Below are positions 8,231-15,294 of a stretch of DNA of 17,196 nt, piece after piece; position 1 is the stretch's first letter; every line of letters begins with the position of its first letter. The notes beneath the pieces are model-generated. The model was not told the DNA's origin. It did no database searches and saw only the letters and a program-made list of their open reading frames with translations. This DNA comes from Bryobacteraceae bacterium (GTDB taxonomy: Bacteria; Acidobacteriota; Terriglobia; Bryobacterales; Bryobacteraceae). The stretch lies in the NCBI GenBank assembly GCA_025929455.1, contig JAICMB010000012.1:1-17196 (forward strand). Direction: 5' to 3'. Position numbers and translations under genes: made by a program.

Positions 8231-8270
8231 GGCGGGCTTGGCAACCCGCCGCAGGTTGACAACCTGCCCA
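8231..8270 (-). repeat. Two-hairpin palindromic repeat, copy B (minus orientation)
   Basis: Read on the minus strand this gives TGGGCAGG, hairpin 1 GCAGGTTG-T-CAACCTGC (8251-8267), then hairpin 2 framed GGCGGG...CCCGCC (8231-8250) with loop TTGCCAAG. Hairpin 1 is identical to copy A while hairpin 2 differs but still pairs. It is the mirror partner of copy A in the composite element. Confidence 0.82.
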
Positions 8271-8282
8271 CCGCTACGGGAA

Positions 8283-8320
8283 GTCCCTGGCAGACCCGCT
8301 GCAGGCGTGGACGCCTGCGC
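8283..8320 (-). repeat. Two-hairpin palindromic repeat, copy C (minus orientation, second hairpin decayed)
   Basis: On the minus strand hairpin 1 is GCAGGCGT-CC-ACGCCTGC (8301-8318, 8-bp perfect arms). The following part (GCGGGTCTGCCAG) resembles hairpin 2 of copy E but its right arm no longer pairs well. The rest of the gap, 8321-8473, holds no gene or other structure that I can support apart from the small palindrome noted at 8456. Confidence 0.7.
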
Positions 8321-8455
8321 CATGGGCGGAGTCCTTCCTCAGGCCAGCCGCATGAGCGTGGCGCTGAAAACCGGCCGGCACAGCCTCCTCGCCACGGCAT
8401 TTCCTAAGAGAGCACCATGATAAAGTAGACACTACGTCATAGCTGTGGGCAGTGC

Positions 8456-8467
8456 GTACCCTGGTAC
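8456..8467. promoter_or_regulatory. Small palindrome just upstream of tssK
   Basis: GTACC-CT-GGTAC is a perfect 5-bp inverted repeat ending 6 bases before the tssK ATG. It could be an operator or block translation as a hairpin. No Shine-Dalgarno is visible before this ATG. A weak extended -10 (TGATAAAGT, 8418-8426) lies about 50 bases upstream without a good -35. Confidence 0.2.
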
Positions 8468-8473
8468 TCCGCC

Positions 8474-9847
8474 ATGAAATATCTCTCACGAGTCGTCTGG
8501 TCGGAAGGCATGTATATGGGCCCGCATCATTTTCAGGCCCAGAGCCGCTATTTCGAAGACTCCATTGAGTTTGCGTCCTCATCGTTGTGGTTCGCGCCGT
8601 ACGGACTGATCGCTTCGCAAATCGATGAAGAGGCGCTTGCGAATGGAACGGCCGCCCTCATGCACGCCCGCGGAATCTTTTCCGACGGGTTGACGTTTCA
8701 CATGCCGGAATCGGACCCGCTGCCCGAAGCCCGTCAGGTGGAGGATCTGTTCCCTGTCGTTCGCGACAAGGTTACGCTGCTGCTGGCCGTGCCGCCGCAT
8801 CGCCCCGATGGTGTGAACTGTGCGGTATCCGACAACGGGACGGCGAAAGCCGCGACATCCCGGAACGGCGTCCAGCCGCGATTCTCGGCGGAAACTCGGC
8901 TGTTGCACGATGAAACGACCGGGCGCGATGAGAAGCCGGTCGAACTGGGCCGCAAGAACATCCGCCTGCTGCTGGACACCGAAGATACCTCGGACTTGAT
9001 CACCCTGCCCGTTGCCCGCATTGTGCGTAGTGCGACCGGGCGCTTTGCCCTCGACCCCGAATTTATTCCGCCATGTCTGGACCTGGCCGCCAGCCCGCGA
9101 CTCATGAGCACGCTCGCGCGGCTGATCGACATTCTTTCTGAAAAGAGCAGCATGTTCGCGCGCCGCGCCGGGGCCGCCGGATCGTGGGCCGAGTTTTCCA
9201 CCCGCGAGATCGCCAATTTTTGGCTGCTGCATACGATCAATTCCGCGCTCGCGCCGCTACGCCATCGTTATCTGACCGTGCGCGGACATCCGGCGGACCT
9301 GTATGAAGAGATGTTACGGCTGGCCGGATCGCTGTACACGTTTGCGCTCGAAGGGCATCCACGCGATTTGCCGCTGTACGATCACGACCGGCTCGGCGAG
9401 TGCTTTCCGGCGCTCGACGCGCATATCCGGACGCACCTCGAAACCATCGTCCCGACGCAGTTCGTTCCGATTCCGCTGCGTCCGGTGCGGCCGCATTTCT
9501 GGGAGGGCGAGATCACGGATTCGCGTTGCGTGGGTAAATCCCGCTGGATTCTCGGCATCGGTTCAAGCGCGGGCGAGGCCGATGTCATCACGCGCACCCC
9601 GCAACTGGTCAAGATTTGCAGCGCGCAGTTCGTACCCAAGCTGGTGGAGCGCGCGCTCCCCGCCCTGGGCCTGACGCATCTGGCCGTCGCGCCGGCATCC
9701 ATCCCCGCCAAAGTGGAGCACCAGTATTTCGCGCTGTCGAAAGCCGGTCCGTGCTGGGATCACATGGTCCAGACCCGTCGCGTGGGAGTTTACGTGCCAT
9801 CGGAGATTCCGGACGTCGCGCTGGAACTGCTGGTCGTCATCGAGTAG
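8474..9847 (+). CDS. tssK: Type VI secretion baseplate subunit TssK
   Basis: A 457-aa TssK (VasE/ImpJ) homologue, close to the usual length of about 445. The N-terminal signature is unmistakable: VVWSEGMYMGPHHFQAQSRY at about 7-26, matching the family's W-x-EGM-x-L-x-PHHFQ start. The protein forms trimers that connect the T6SS baseplate wedges to the cytoplasmic parts of TssL and TssM in the inner membrane. The N-terminal shoulder domain contacts the baseplate and the C-terminal domain (here about 330-457) contacts the membrane complex. It is first in a tssK-tssL-tssM-kinase order. Its stop codon overlaps the Shine-Dalgarno of tssL, so the two are translated from one message. It has no obvious ribosome site of its own. 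Confidence 0.95.
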   Translation: MKYLSRVVWSEGMYMGPHHFQAQSRYFEDSIEFASSSLWFAPYGLIASQIDEEALANGTAALMHARGIFSDGLTFHMPESDPLPEARQVEDLFPVVRDKVTLLLAVPPHRPDGVNCAVSDNGTAKAATSRNGVQPRFSAETRLLHDETTGRDEKPVELGRKNIRLLLDTEDTSDLITLPVARIVRSATGRFALDPEFIPPCLDLAASPRLMSTLARLIDILSEKSSMFARRAGAAGSWAEFSTREIANFWLLHTINSALAPLRHRYLTVRGHPADLYEEMLRLAGSLYTFALEGHPRDLPLYDHDRLGECFPALDAHIRTHLETIVPTQFVPIPLRPVRPHFWEGEITDSRCVGKSRWILGIGSSAGEADVITRTPQLVKICSAQFVPKLVERALPALGLTHLAVAPASIPAKVEHQYFALSKAGPCWDHMVQTRRVGVYVPSEIPDVALELLVVIE

Positions 9848-9851
9848 GAGG
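9846..9851 (+). promoter_or_regulatory. Ribosome binding site of tssL, fixing a TTG start
   Basis: A perfect AGGAGG overlaps the tssK stop codon (TAG 9845-9847) and ends 9 bases before TTG 9861. It supports TTG as the tssL start, since no ATG or GTG lies nearby in frame. Confidence 0.85.
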
Positions 9852-9860
9852 TAGTTCGTT

Positions 9861-10544
9861 TTGACCCAACGCCGTTTAGAAAATCTGGCGCTCTGTTATC
9901 AGGAGCTGCTCACGGCCGGGGAGCGGTTGCGCTCGCGGCGGCAGAGCGTTCCGGAGGCGGGGGCGTTCCGGCAGCAGATCTGGCAAGGCGTTACGGCGGC
10001 GCACAACGAAGCGGTGCACGCCGGGTACTCGCCCGAAGATACGGAACTGGCGACCTTCGCGGTCGTCGCGTTCCTCGATGAATCGATTCTCAGCATGCCC
10101 GACGCAACAGTCGCGAACTGGGCGTCGTTGCCGTTGCAGGAAGAGCGCTACGGCCACCACATCGCCGGCGAAGTGTTTTTCCAGAACTTGCAGAAGCTGT
10201 TGGGCCGCGCCGACACGCCAATTCTCGCCGACGTGCTGGAGGTGTATTATTTGGCGATGCTGCTCGGATTCACGGGACGCTACACCATCGGCGGCCGCGG
10301 CGAACTGGCAAATCTGCTGCAACAGACCGGTGACCGCATCCGCAGGATCCGGCAAAGCCCGGCCGTCATTTCGCCGCGGTGGGGGCTGCCCGCGGGCGAG
10401 GGCGTCGCGCGCGCCGTCGATCCCTGGGTGCGACGGTTAATGCTGGCCGCGGTAGTGTGCGCCGTGATCGCGGTAGCGGTGTTCGTGGTGTATAAGATCT
10501 CGCTCGGCGCCGGCGTTTCGGGTTTGGCGGCCCTAGGCGCATGA
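9861..10544 (+). CDS. tssL: Type VI secretion inner-membrane protein TssL (DotU family)
   Basis: A 227-aa DotU/TssL protein starting at TTG. The cytoplasmic helical domain has the family hallmarks: an early LALCYQELLTAGERLR, then FAVVAFLDESIL at about 70-81, then YYLAMLLGFTGRYTIGG. A single C-terminal TM segment at about 193-215 anchors it. The tail after it is only about 12 residues, so there is no OmpA-like peptidoglycan-binding extension as seen in some TssL proteins; cell-wall attachment would need another subunit. It forms the inner-membrane part of the T6SS trans-envelope complex with TssM and docks TssK. It is separated from tssM by 153 bases filled with palindromic repeats, which is unusual for a gene pair normally close together. 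Confidence 0.93.
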   Translation: MTQRRLENLALCYQELLTAGERLRSRRQSVPEAGAFRQQIWQGVTAAHNEAVHAGYSPEDTELATFAVVAFLDESILSMPDATVANWASLPLQEERYGHHIAGEVFFQNLQKLLGRADTPILADVLEVYYLAMLLGFTGRYTIGGRGELANLLQQTGDRIRRIRQSPAVISPRWGLPAGEGVARAVDPWVRRLMLAAVVCAVIAVAVFVVYKISLGAGVSGLAALGA

Positions 10545-10552
10545 AACACCAC

Positions 10553-10579
10553 TGGGGCAGGCAGTCTGGCTGCCTGCCC
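10553..10579 (+). repeat. Palindromic repeat, copy D (first hairpin only)
   Basis: TG then GGGCAGGCAG-TCTGG-CTGCCTGCCC: perfect 10-bp arms with a 5-base loop (10555-10579). It begins 8 bases after the tssL stop. The second hairpin of the family is absent here. Confidence 0.8.
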
Positions 10580-10630
10580 ATGCCTGAGCCGCAGCCGAAA
10601 CCTGTAGCGGAATCGGTTGCCGCTGCTCAG

Positions 10631-10672
10631 TGGGGCAGGCGTCCGCGCCTGCGGCGGGTCTCCAGACCCGCC
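10631..10672 (+). repeat. Two-hairpin palindromic repeat, copy E
   Basis: TGGGGCAGG, with hairpin 1 GCAGGCG-TCCG-CGCCTGC (10635-10652), then hairpin 2 GGCGGGTCT-CC-AGACCCGCC (10653-10672, 9-bp perfect arms). It has the same flanks and order as copy A but different stem sequences. It ends 25 bases before the tssM start. Confidence 0.85.
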
Positions 10673-10681
10673 TTCGCTTTA

Positions 10682-10690
10682 GAGGTGATC
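10682..10690 (+). promoter_or_regulatory. Extended ribosome binding site of tssM
   Basis: GAGGTGATC is complementary to nine consecutive bases of the conserved 16S rRNA 3' tail (anti-Shine-Dalgarno GATCACCTC). It ends 7 bases before ATG 10698. This is far stronger than the sites of neighbouring genes and lies just after hairpin copy E. Confidence 0.7.
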
Positions 10691-10697
10691 CGAGGAA

Positions 10698-13600
10698 ATG
10701 GGTAGTTTGAGACCAAGTATCGCGGCGCCGGCGAGCATCGCCGTATTCATCGCTTTTGGCGTGGCGACGGCTACGCTGCTGAGATTGCATGGCAGCGATT
10801 ACTGGCTGCTCGTGGGCGGCATGGCCCTATTAGGGATCATCACGGCCGCGATCATCTGGTTTTCGAAACGACGCCCGGCTGCCGCCGCGGGCGCGGCAAA
10901 CGCGGCTGCACCGGCGGCCGCCGGCGGCGCCATCGCGGACATCCTGCGCGAAGCCGACCGCAAGCTCGCCACCCGTTCGGCATCCATCGCGAAGATGCCG
11001 GTGGTCCTGCTCGTCGGTGACCAGGGCTCGACCAAGACCAGTCTCCTCATCAACTCCGGCGTTGAACCCGAATTGCTGGCGGGACAAATCGGCGGCGAAG
11101 GCGCGTCGGTGGCGGCAACTCCTGTCGCAAACGTTTGGCTCTCGCGCGACACCATTTTCATCGAAGCCGCCGGCAAGCTGCTGGTCGATGCCGCGGGCTG
11201 GCAGCAACTGATCAAGGGGCTGCGGCCCGGCAAACTGAAATCCGTGCTGGCGGGTTCCGGCCAGGCGCCGCGCTCCGTCGCCGTCTGCTTCGATGCGGAA
11301 GCCTTCACGCAGCAGGGTGGCGCCGAGCAGGCCGCCAGCACCGCGCGCACGCTCCACGCGAAGCTGGGCGAAATTTCACAGCAGCTCGGTATCAGCTTCC
11401 CCGTTTACGCGCTGTTCACCAAAGCCGACCGCATCGCGTTCTTCAGCGATTTCTTTTCCACGCTGGCCAACGACGAAGCTCTGCAGGTGTTCGGCGCTAC
11501 GTTGCCATTGCCCGCGACGCGCAGCGGCGTCTATGCCGAACAGACCGCCGCGCAGGTAAACGCCGCTTTCGACGAGCTGTTCCAGTCGCTGTGCGACCGG
11601 CGGCTCGATTATCTGCCGCGCGACAGCGACGTCGCAAAACGTTCCGGCGCTTACGAGTTCCCGCGCGAGTTCCGCAAAATTCGCAATACCGCGACCGCGT
11701 TTCTAGTCGAGCTGTGCCGCCCCAGCCAGTTGCGCGCGAATCCGTTTTTGCGCGGATTCTATTTCTGCGGCGTGCGCCCCGTCGTCATTAGCGAAATGAC
11801 GGCCGCGCCGGCGCGCCCGGTCTCCGCCTCCAACGAGCCGCTGAACGCCGGCGCCACGCGCATGTTCCGTCCGGGCATGGCACAAGCCGCACAAGCCGCC
11901 GCCGCGCAGGCGCAACCGGTCGCGGGCACGCGCCGTGTTCCACAATGGATTTTCGCGAGCGCGCTGTTCAACGGCATTATTCTGCAGGACCGCCCCGCCA
12001 TGTCGGCCAGCGGCGCAAGCACGAAAACAAGCTTTGCGCGGCGGCTCATCTTTGGCGCGATCGCCGCGATTGCCTTGATCTATGCCGCGGGCGCGACGAT
12101 TTCGTATTTCAATAACCGCGCGCTCGAGAACCGTGCGCTCGATGCCGCGCGGTCGCTTGAAACCGTGCAGGACACCGCGCCCGTCGCATCGGTCGCGTCT
12201 TTGCAGAAGCTCGATACGCTGCGGCAATCGCTCGCGGATCTAACGGACTACCGGAACAACGGCCACGGGCTCGCGCTCGGCTGGGGTCTTTATACCGGTG
12301 ATGAGTTGCTGCCCCGCGTGCGGCAGGTCTACTACAAACATTTCGCCAAGCTGCTGTTCAACGGCGTCCAGGGCGGCTGGCTGAATTATCTACGCACGCG
12401 TCCGGCCACGCCCGCTCCGAACGACGACTACAATGCTGGCTATCACACGCTCAAAGCCTACCTGCTGACCACGGCCGAGTTTAAGCCCGACTCCGGCGCG
12501 CGCGCGACCTTCGTTCCGATGCGCGAGTCGCCGGTGACCTACGACGCCCAGTTGCAGGAGTTCCTCGGGAGCACGCTCGGCGAGCGCTGGTCTGCCGGAC
12601 GCGAAAAAGACATCAGCGACGACCAGATGAAGCTGGCGCGCAAGCAGTTCGTGTTCTACGCCGGAGACCTCGCCAACGGCAATCCATACGGCACACCGGC
12701 CGAAGCCGACGCCGTCAAAAACGCGCGCGCGTATCTGGCGCAATTTTCGGGAACCGAGCGCGCGTATCAGGCCCTGCTCACGATGGCGGCTGCGAAGGCG
12801 CACACCATCGTCTTTAACGACGATTTCAAAGGCTCCGACCAGGTCATCGTCAATCGCAAGCCCGTGAATGCCGCGTTCACCAAAGACGGCTGGAGCAACA
12901 TGCGCAAGCTCATTAACAACTCCGGGGATATTTTTGGCGGCGAGCGCTGGGTGCTGGGCACAACCGCGGGCCAGGGCGTAACGGATTTGGCGAAGTTGAA
13001 GCAGGAGCTGCAGACCAGGTACGTGACCGACTACATCAACACCTGGCGCGGGTTCGTCAACGCGTCGCGGTTCGCGGGTTATAAGGATATCCAGGACGCC
13101 GGTAACAAAATGGCGTTGATCGTCAGCTCCGGCGATCCACTGATGGCGCTGTTCTGGGTGGCCTCCGTGAACACCAATGTCGACGACCCGCGCGTGGTGC
13201 AGGCTTTTGACGCGGTGCGGCGCGTGGTGCCACCCAACGATAAACGGCAGTTCAACGGACCGGAAAACAAGCCCTACATCGACGCCCTGAGCGGTCTCCA
13301 GAGCCAAATCAGCAGCCTGCAAACTCCACCCGATCCGGGAGCTGCCGCACAAGCAAAGCAGCAAGCCATCGCAGCGGTAGGCACGACACACGGGCTCACG
13401 TCACAGTTCGCCAACGATGTAGAGGGCCACCTCGATGCCGCAGTCACGCGGTTGATGATAGACCCGATCACGTCCATCAATCCGCTGCTCGATAAAGCCG
13501 GCTCCGGACAGGCGAACGCCGCGGGCGCGGGTTTCTGCGCGATATACAATCAATCGCTCGGGCGCAAATTCCCGTTCGACCCGCGCGCGACGCAGGAGGC

Positions 13601-14216
13601 CTCGCTGCAGGAAGTGAACGATGTGTTTAAGCCCGGCGGCCGCTTGTGGCAATTCTACGACGGTACGCTGAAGGCGAATTTGGTGTGCACGTCCTCCGGA
13701 TGCACGCCTACCGGAACCGGACAGGTTAAGTTTACGGAACCGTTCCTGCGTTTCTTCGGCAACGCCGTGAAGTTCTCGAGAGCGGTCTACGGCGAAAACG
13801 GTGCAGAACCGGCGTACCACTACCTGCTGACGCCGCAAAAGTCCGACCAGGTCGATGCCTTCATCATTACTGTGAACGGGGAGCAGTGGCAATCGCCTGG
13901 CGGCGCGGCGAAGCAGTTCGTGTGGCCGGGTCCCGGCAGCGCGACGTACAAACTGCAAGCCCGCCTGAATGGTGGCACCGTATTCGGTTTATATGCGCTT
14001 AATGGTGTGTGGAGTGTATTTCACTTCTTTGCCGACGCCAACGCTTCCGGCCAGGGTGCTTTTGAGTGGGGATTCTCGCAAGGCCGCACTTCGCTGCCAA
14101 GCGTGAATGGGCGCCCGCTGCAGTATAAATTCGCCGTCGACGCACACGGCGCGCCCGTGATCTTTAGCAAAGAGTTCCTTGCGGGAATGAAATGCGTCTC
14201 GCAAGTTGCGCATTAG
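10698..14216 (+). CDS. tssM: Type VI secretion inner-membrane protein TssM (IcmF family)
   Basis: A 1172-aa IcmF/TssM protein, about the normal length. Two N-terminal TM segments at about 14-32 and 34-54 precede the cytoplasmic NTPase-like domain. Its P-loop reads GDQGSTKT at 107-114: Lys113 and Thr114 are kept, but the Gly normally before Lys is Thr. A third TM at about 451-472 leads to the long periplasmic part, which ends in the C-terminal beta-rich region with KQFVWPGPG, a typical TssM feature. With TssL (and TssJ, not in view) it forms the trans-envelope channel; the periplasmic part contacts TssJ. ATG 10698 is supported by an extended Shine-Dalgarno. The stop overlaps the ribosome site of the following kinase gene. 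Confidence 0.94.
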   Translation: MGSLRPSIAAPASIAVFIAFGVATATLLRLHGSDYWLLVGGMALLGIITAAIIWFSKRRPAAAAGAANAAAPAAAGGAIADILREADRKLATRSASIAKMPVVLLVGDQGSTKTSLLINSGVEPELLAGQIGGEGASVAATPVANVWLSRDTIFIEAAGKLLVDAAGWQQLIKGLRPGKLKSVLAGSGQAPRSVAVCFDAEAFTQQGGAEQAASTARTLHAKLGEISQQLGISFPVYALFTKADRIAFFSDFFSTLANDEALQVFGATLPLPATRSGVYAEQTAAQVNAAFDELFQSLCDRRLDYLPRDSDVAKRSGAYEFPREFRKIRNTATAFLVELCRPSQLRANPFLRGFYFCGVRPVVISEMTAAPARPVSASNEPLNAGATRMFRPGMAQAAQAAAAQAQPVAGTRRVPQWIFASALFNGIILQDRPAMSASGASTKTSFARRLIFGAIAAIALIYAAGATISYFNNRALENRALDAARSLETVQDTAPVASVASLQKLDTLRQSLADLTDYRNNGHGLALGWGLYTGDELLPRVRQVYYKHFAKLLFNGVQGGWLNYLRTRPATPAPNDDYNAGYHTLKAYLLTTAEFKPDSGARATFVPMRESPVTYDAQLQEFLGSTLGERWSAGREKDISDDQMKLARKQFVFYAGDLANGNPYGTPAEADAVKNARAYLAQFSGTERAYQALLTMAAAKAHTIVFNDDFKGSDQVIVNRKPVNAAFTKDGWSNMRKLINNSGDIFGGERWVLGTTAGQGVTDLAKLKQELQTRYVTDYINTWRGFVNASRFAGYKDIQDAGNKMALIVSSGDPLMALFWVASVNTNVDDPRVVQAFDAVRRVVPPNDKRQFNGPENKPYIDALSGLQSQISSLQTPPDPGAAAQAKQQAIAAVGTTHGLTSQFANDVEGHLDAAVTRLMIDPITSINPLLDKAGSGQANAAGAGFCAIYNQSLGRKFPFDPRATQEASLQEVNDVFKPGGRLWQFYDGTLKANLVCTSSGCTPTGTGQVKFTEPFLRFFGNAVKFSRAVYGENGAEPAYHYLLTPQKSDQVDAFIITVNGEQWQSPGGAAKQFVWPGPGSATYKLQARLNGGTVFGLYALNGVWSVFHFFADANASGQGAFEWGFSQGRTSLPSVNGRPLQYKFAVDAHGAPVIFSKEFLAGMKCVSQVAH

Positions 14217-14225
14217 AGGTTAACC

Positions 14226-15227
14226 GTGCCAGCAGCATCACCGACACCATTACCCACGCGAATCGGAAAATACGAACTCGTCGAATATCTGGGCGGCGGC
14301 ATGTCGCAGGTATATCGCGCTATGGACACCGTGCTGGGGCGCACCGTGGCGCTGAAGATCCTGACCGAAAGCGGCACCGAGGACCCCGAAGTAAAAGCGC
14401 GCTTCCTGCAGGAAGCGCGCATGGCCAGCAATATCAGCCACGACAACATCATCAGCGTCTACGACTTCGGCGAGGAGCATGGCCGGCCGTTCATGGTGAT
14501 GGAGTACCTGCGCGGCGAGAGCCTGCGCGACGCCATGAAGGGCGGGCGCACCGGCGATCTTGAAGACAAGCTGAACACCGCCCTGCAGATCGCCCGCGCG
14601 CTCGACTACATCCATACCCGCAAGATCATTCACCGCGACATCAAGCCCGAGAACATTCACATCGACGTCGGCGGCAAGGTGAAGCTGATGGATTTCGGCA
14701 TCGCGAAGACGGAAGGCCTGTCGCTCACGCGCGCGGGCTTCACGTTGGGCACGCCGTACTACATGGCGCCCGAACAAGTGATGGGACACCCTTCGACAAA
14801 TCTCGTGGATGTGTACGCGTTCGGCGTGATGCTGTACGAGATTATTTCAGGAACCAAGCCCATCACCGGCGAAACGGTGGAGCGCATCTTCAACCAGATC
14901 CTGTATCAGCCGCTCAATATGGAGCCGCTGATGCAGACCGGCGTCCCGGAACCGGTGTATGCACTGATCGACCGCTGCACGAAGAAGAATGCGACTGAGC
15001 GTGTGCAGAGCTTCAGCATTTTGTGCGTGGAAATGGAGCGCATCCTGCAGGGCATGGCGCCGGCCTCCGCGCCGACCGGATCTGATGCTGTCGGGACGCG
15101 GTGGATCGAGAAGATTCCGGCAAAATACCGGACGCAGAGCTGGCTCATCGCTCTGTCGGCGGCCGCCGTTGTACTAGTCGTACTCGTTATATTCCTCATC
15201 GGCCGAGCGCTTTCGATGGCGGTTTGA
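14226..15227 (+). CDS. Membrane-anchored Ser/Thr protein kinase (Hanks type), T6SS-associated
   Basis: A 333-aa kinase with GTG start 14226; AGAGGT (14215-14220) precedes it and overlaps the tssM stop. The kinase domain spans about 13-275: Gly-rich loop LGGGMSQVY (one residue shorter than the usual LGxGGMGxVY and with Ser for the last Gly), Lys44 in VALKIL, HRD at 136-138 (IHRDIKPEN), DFG at 156-158 and YYMAPEQ. It is therefore an RD kinase expected to be active. One TM at about 306-327 leaves only a few residues outside, so it lacks the PASTA, VWA or other sensor domains of PknB/PpkA relatives. Its place directly after tssM suggests a PpkA-like role in T6SS control, although no FHA substrate or PppA phosphatase is in view. 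Confidence 0.92.
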   Translation: MPAASPTPLPTRIGKYELVEYLGGGMSQVYRAMDTVLGRTVALKILTESGTEDPEVKARFLQEARMASNISHDNIISVYDFGEEHGRPFMVMEYLRGESLRDAMKGGRTGDLEDKLNTALQIARALDYIHTRKIIHRDIKPENIHIDVGGKVKLMDFGIAKTEGLSLTRAGFTLGTPYYMAPEQVMGHPSTNLVDVYAFGVMLYEIISGTKPITGETVERIFNQILYQPLNMEPLMQTGVPEPVYALIDRCTKKNATERVQSFSILCVEMERILQGMAPASAPTGSDAVGTRWIEKIPAKYRTQSWLIALSAAAVVLVVLVIFLIGRALSMAV

Positions 15228-15294
15228 CCAGCGCGGCACGGCACGTCCGGTTCTGCACCGCTCCGCGCGCGTCTGCTAAGTTCTTAATGCACCC

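Larger units (their letters stand above)
7932..8270. repeat. Composite head-to-head inverted repeat, about 340 bp
   Basis: The two halves are imperfect reverse complements about a centre near 8105. Outer ends are two-hairpin copies A and B. Inner arms at about 8022-8082 and 8132-8197 share long stretches such as CATGCCCGGCTTC (8038-8050, and on the minus strand at 8162-8174), then GCCCGCTC versus ACCCGCTC. The centre holds a perfect small palindrome, GCCGCGC-A-GCGCGGC (8085-8099), and a short CAAC-CGAA-GTTG hairpin (8102-8113). No transposase is present. It looks like two facing copies of a dispersed non-coding repeat or a MITE-like element. Open frames across it on both strands are compositional and not credible genes. 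Confidence 0.7.

Noticed and set aside
7932..8320. CRISPR array
   Set aside because: The repeats are internally palindromic with varying stems, inverted orientation and irregular spacing; there are no constant direct repeats, unique spacers of regular length or cas genes.
7879..8407. Long open frames on both strands (158 aa plus, 173 aa minus) in the gap before tssK
   Set aside because: They run across the inverted-repeat element, read as Arg/Pro/Ala-rich low-information peptides with no domain or ribosome site, and both strands are equally open because of GC content.
12390..13391. Minus-strand 333-aa open frame inside tssM, and similar antisense frames at 4303-5085 and 15432-16229
   Set aside because: These are mirror frames of well-supported genes in GC-rich DNA; none shows a recognisable domain or start signal.
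14192..14563. Plus-strand 123-aa frame overlapping the kinase start
   Set aside because: It is a shifted frame across the tssM end and the kinase N-terminus, with an Arg/His-rich composition and no independent evidence.
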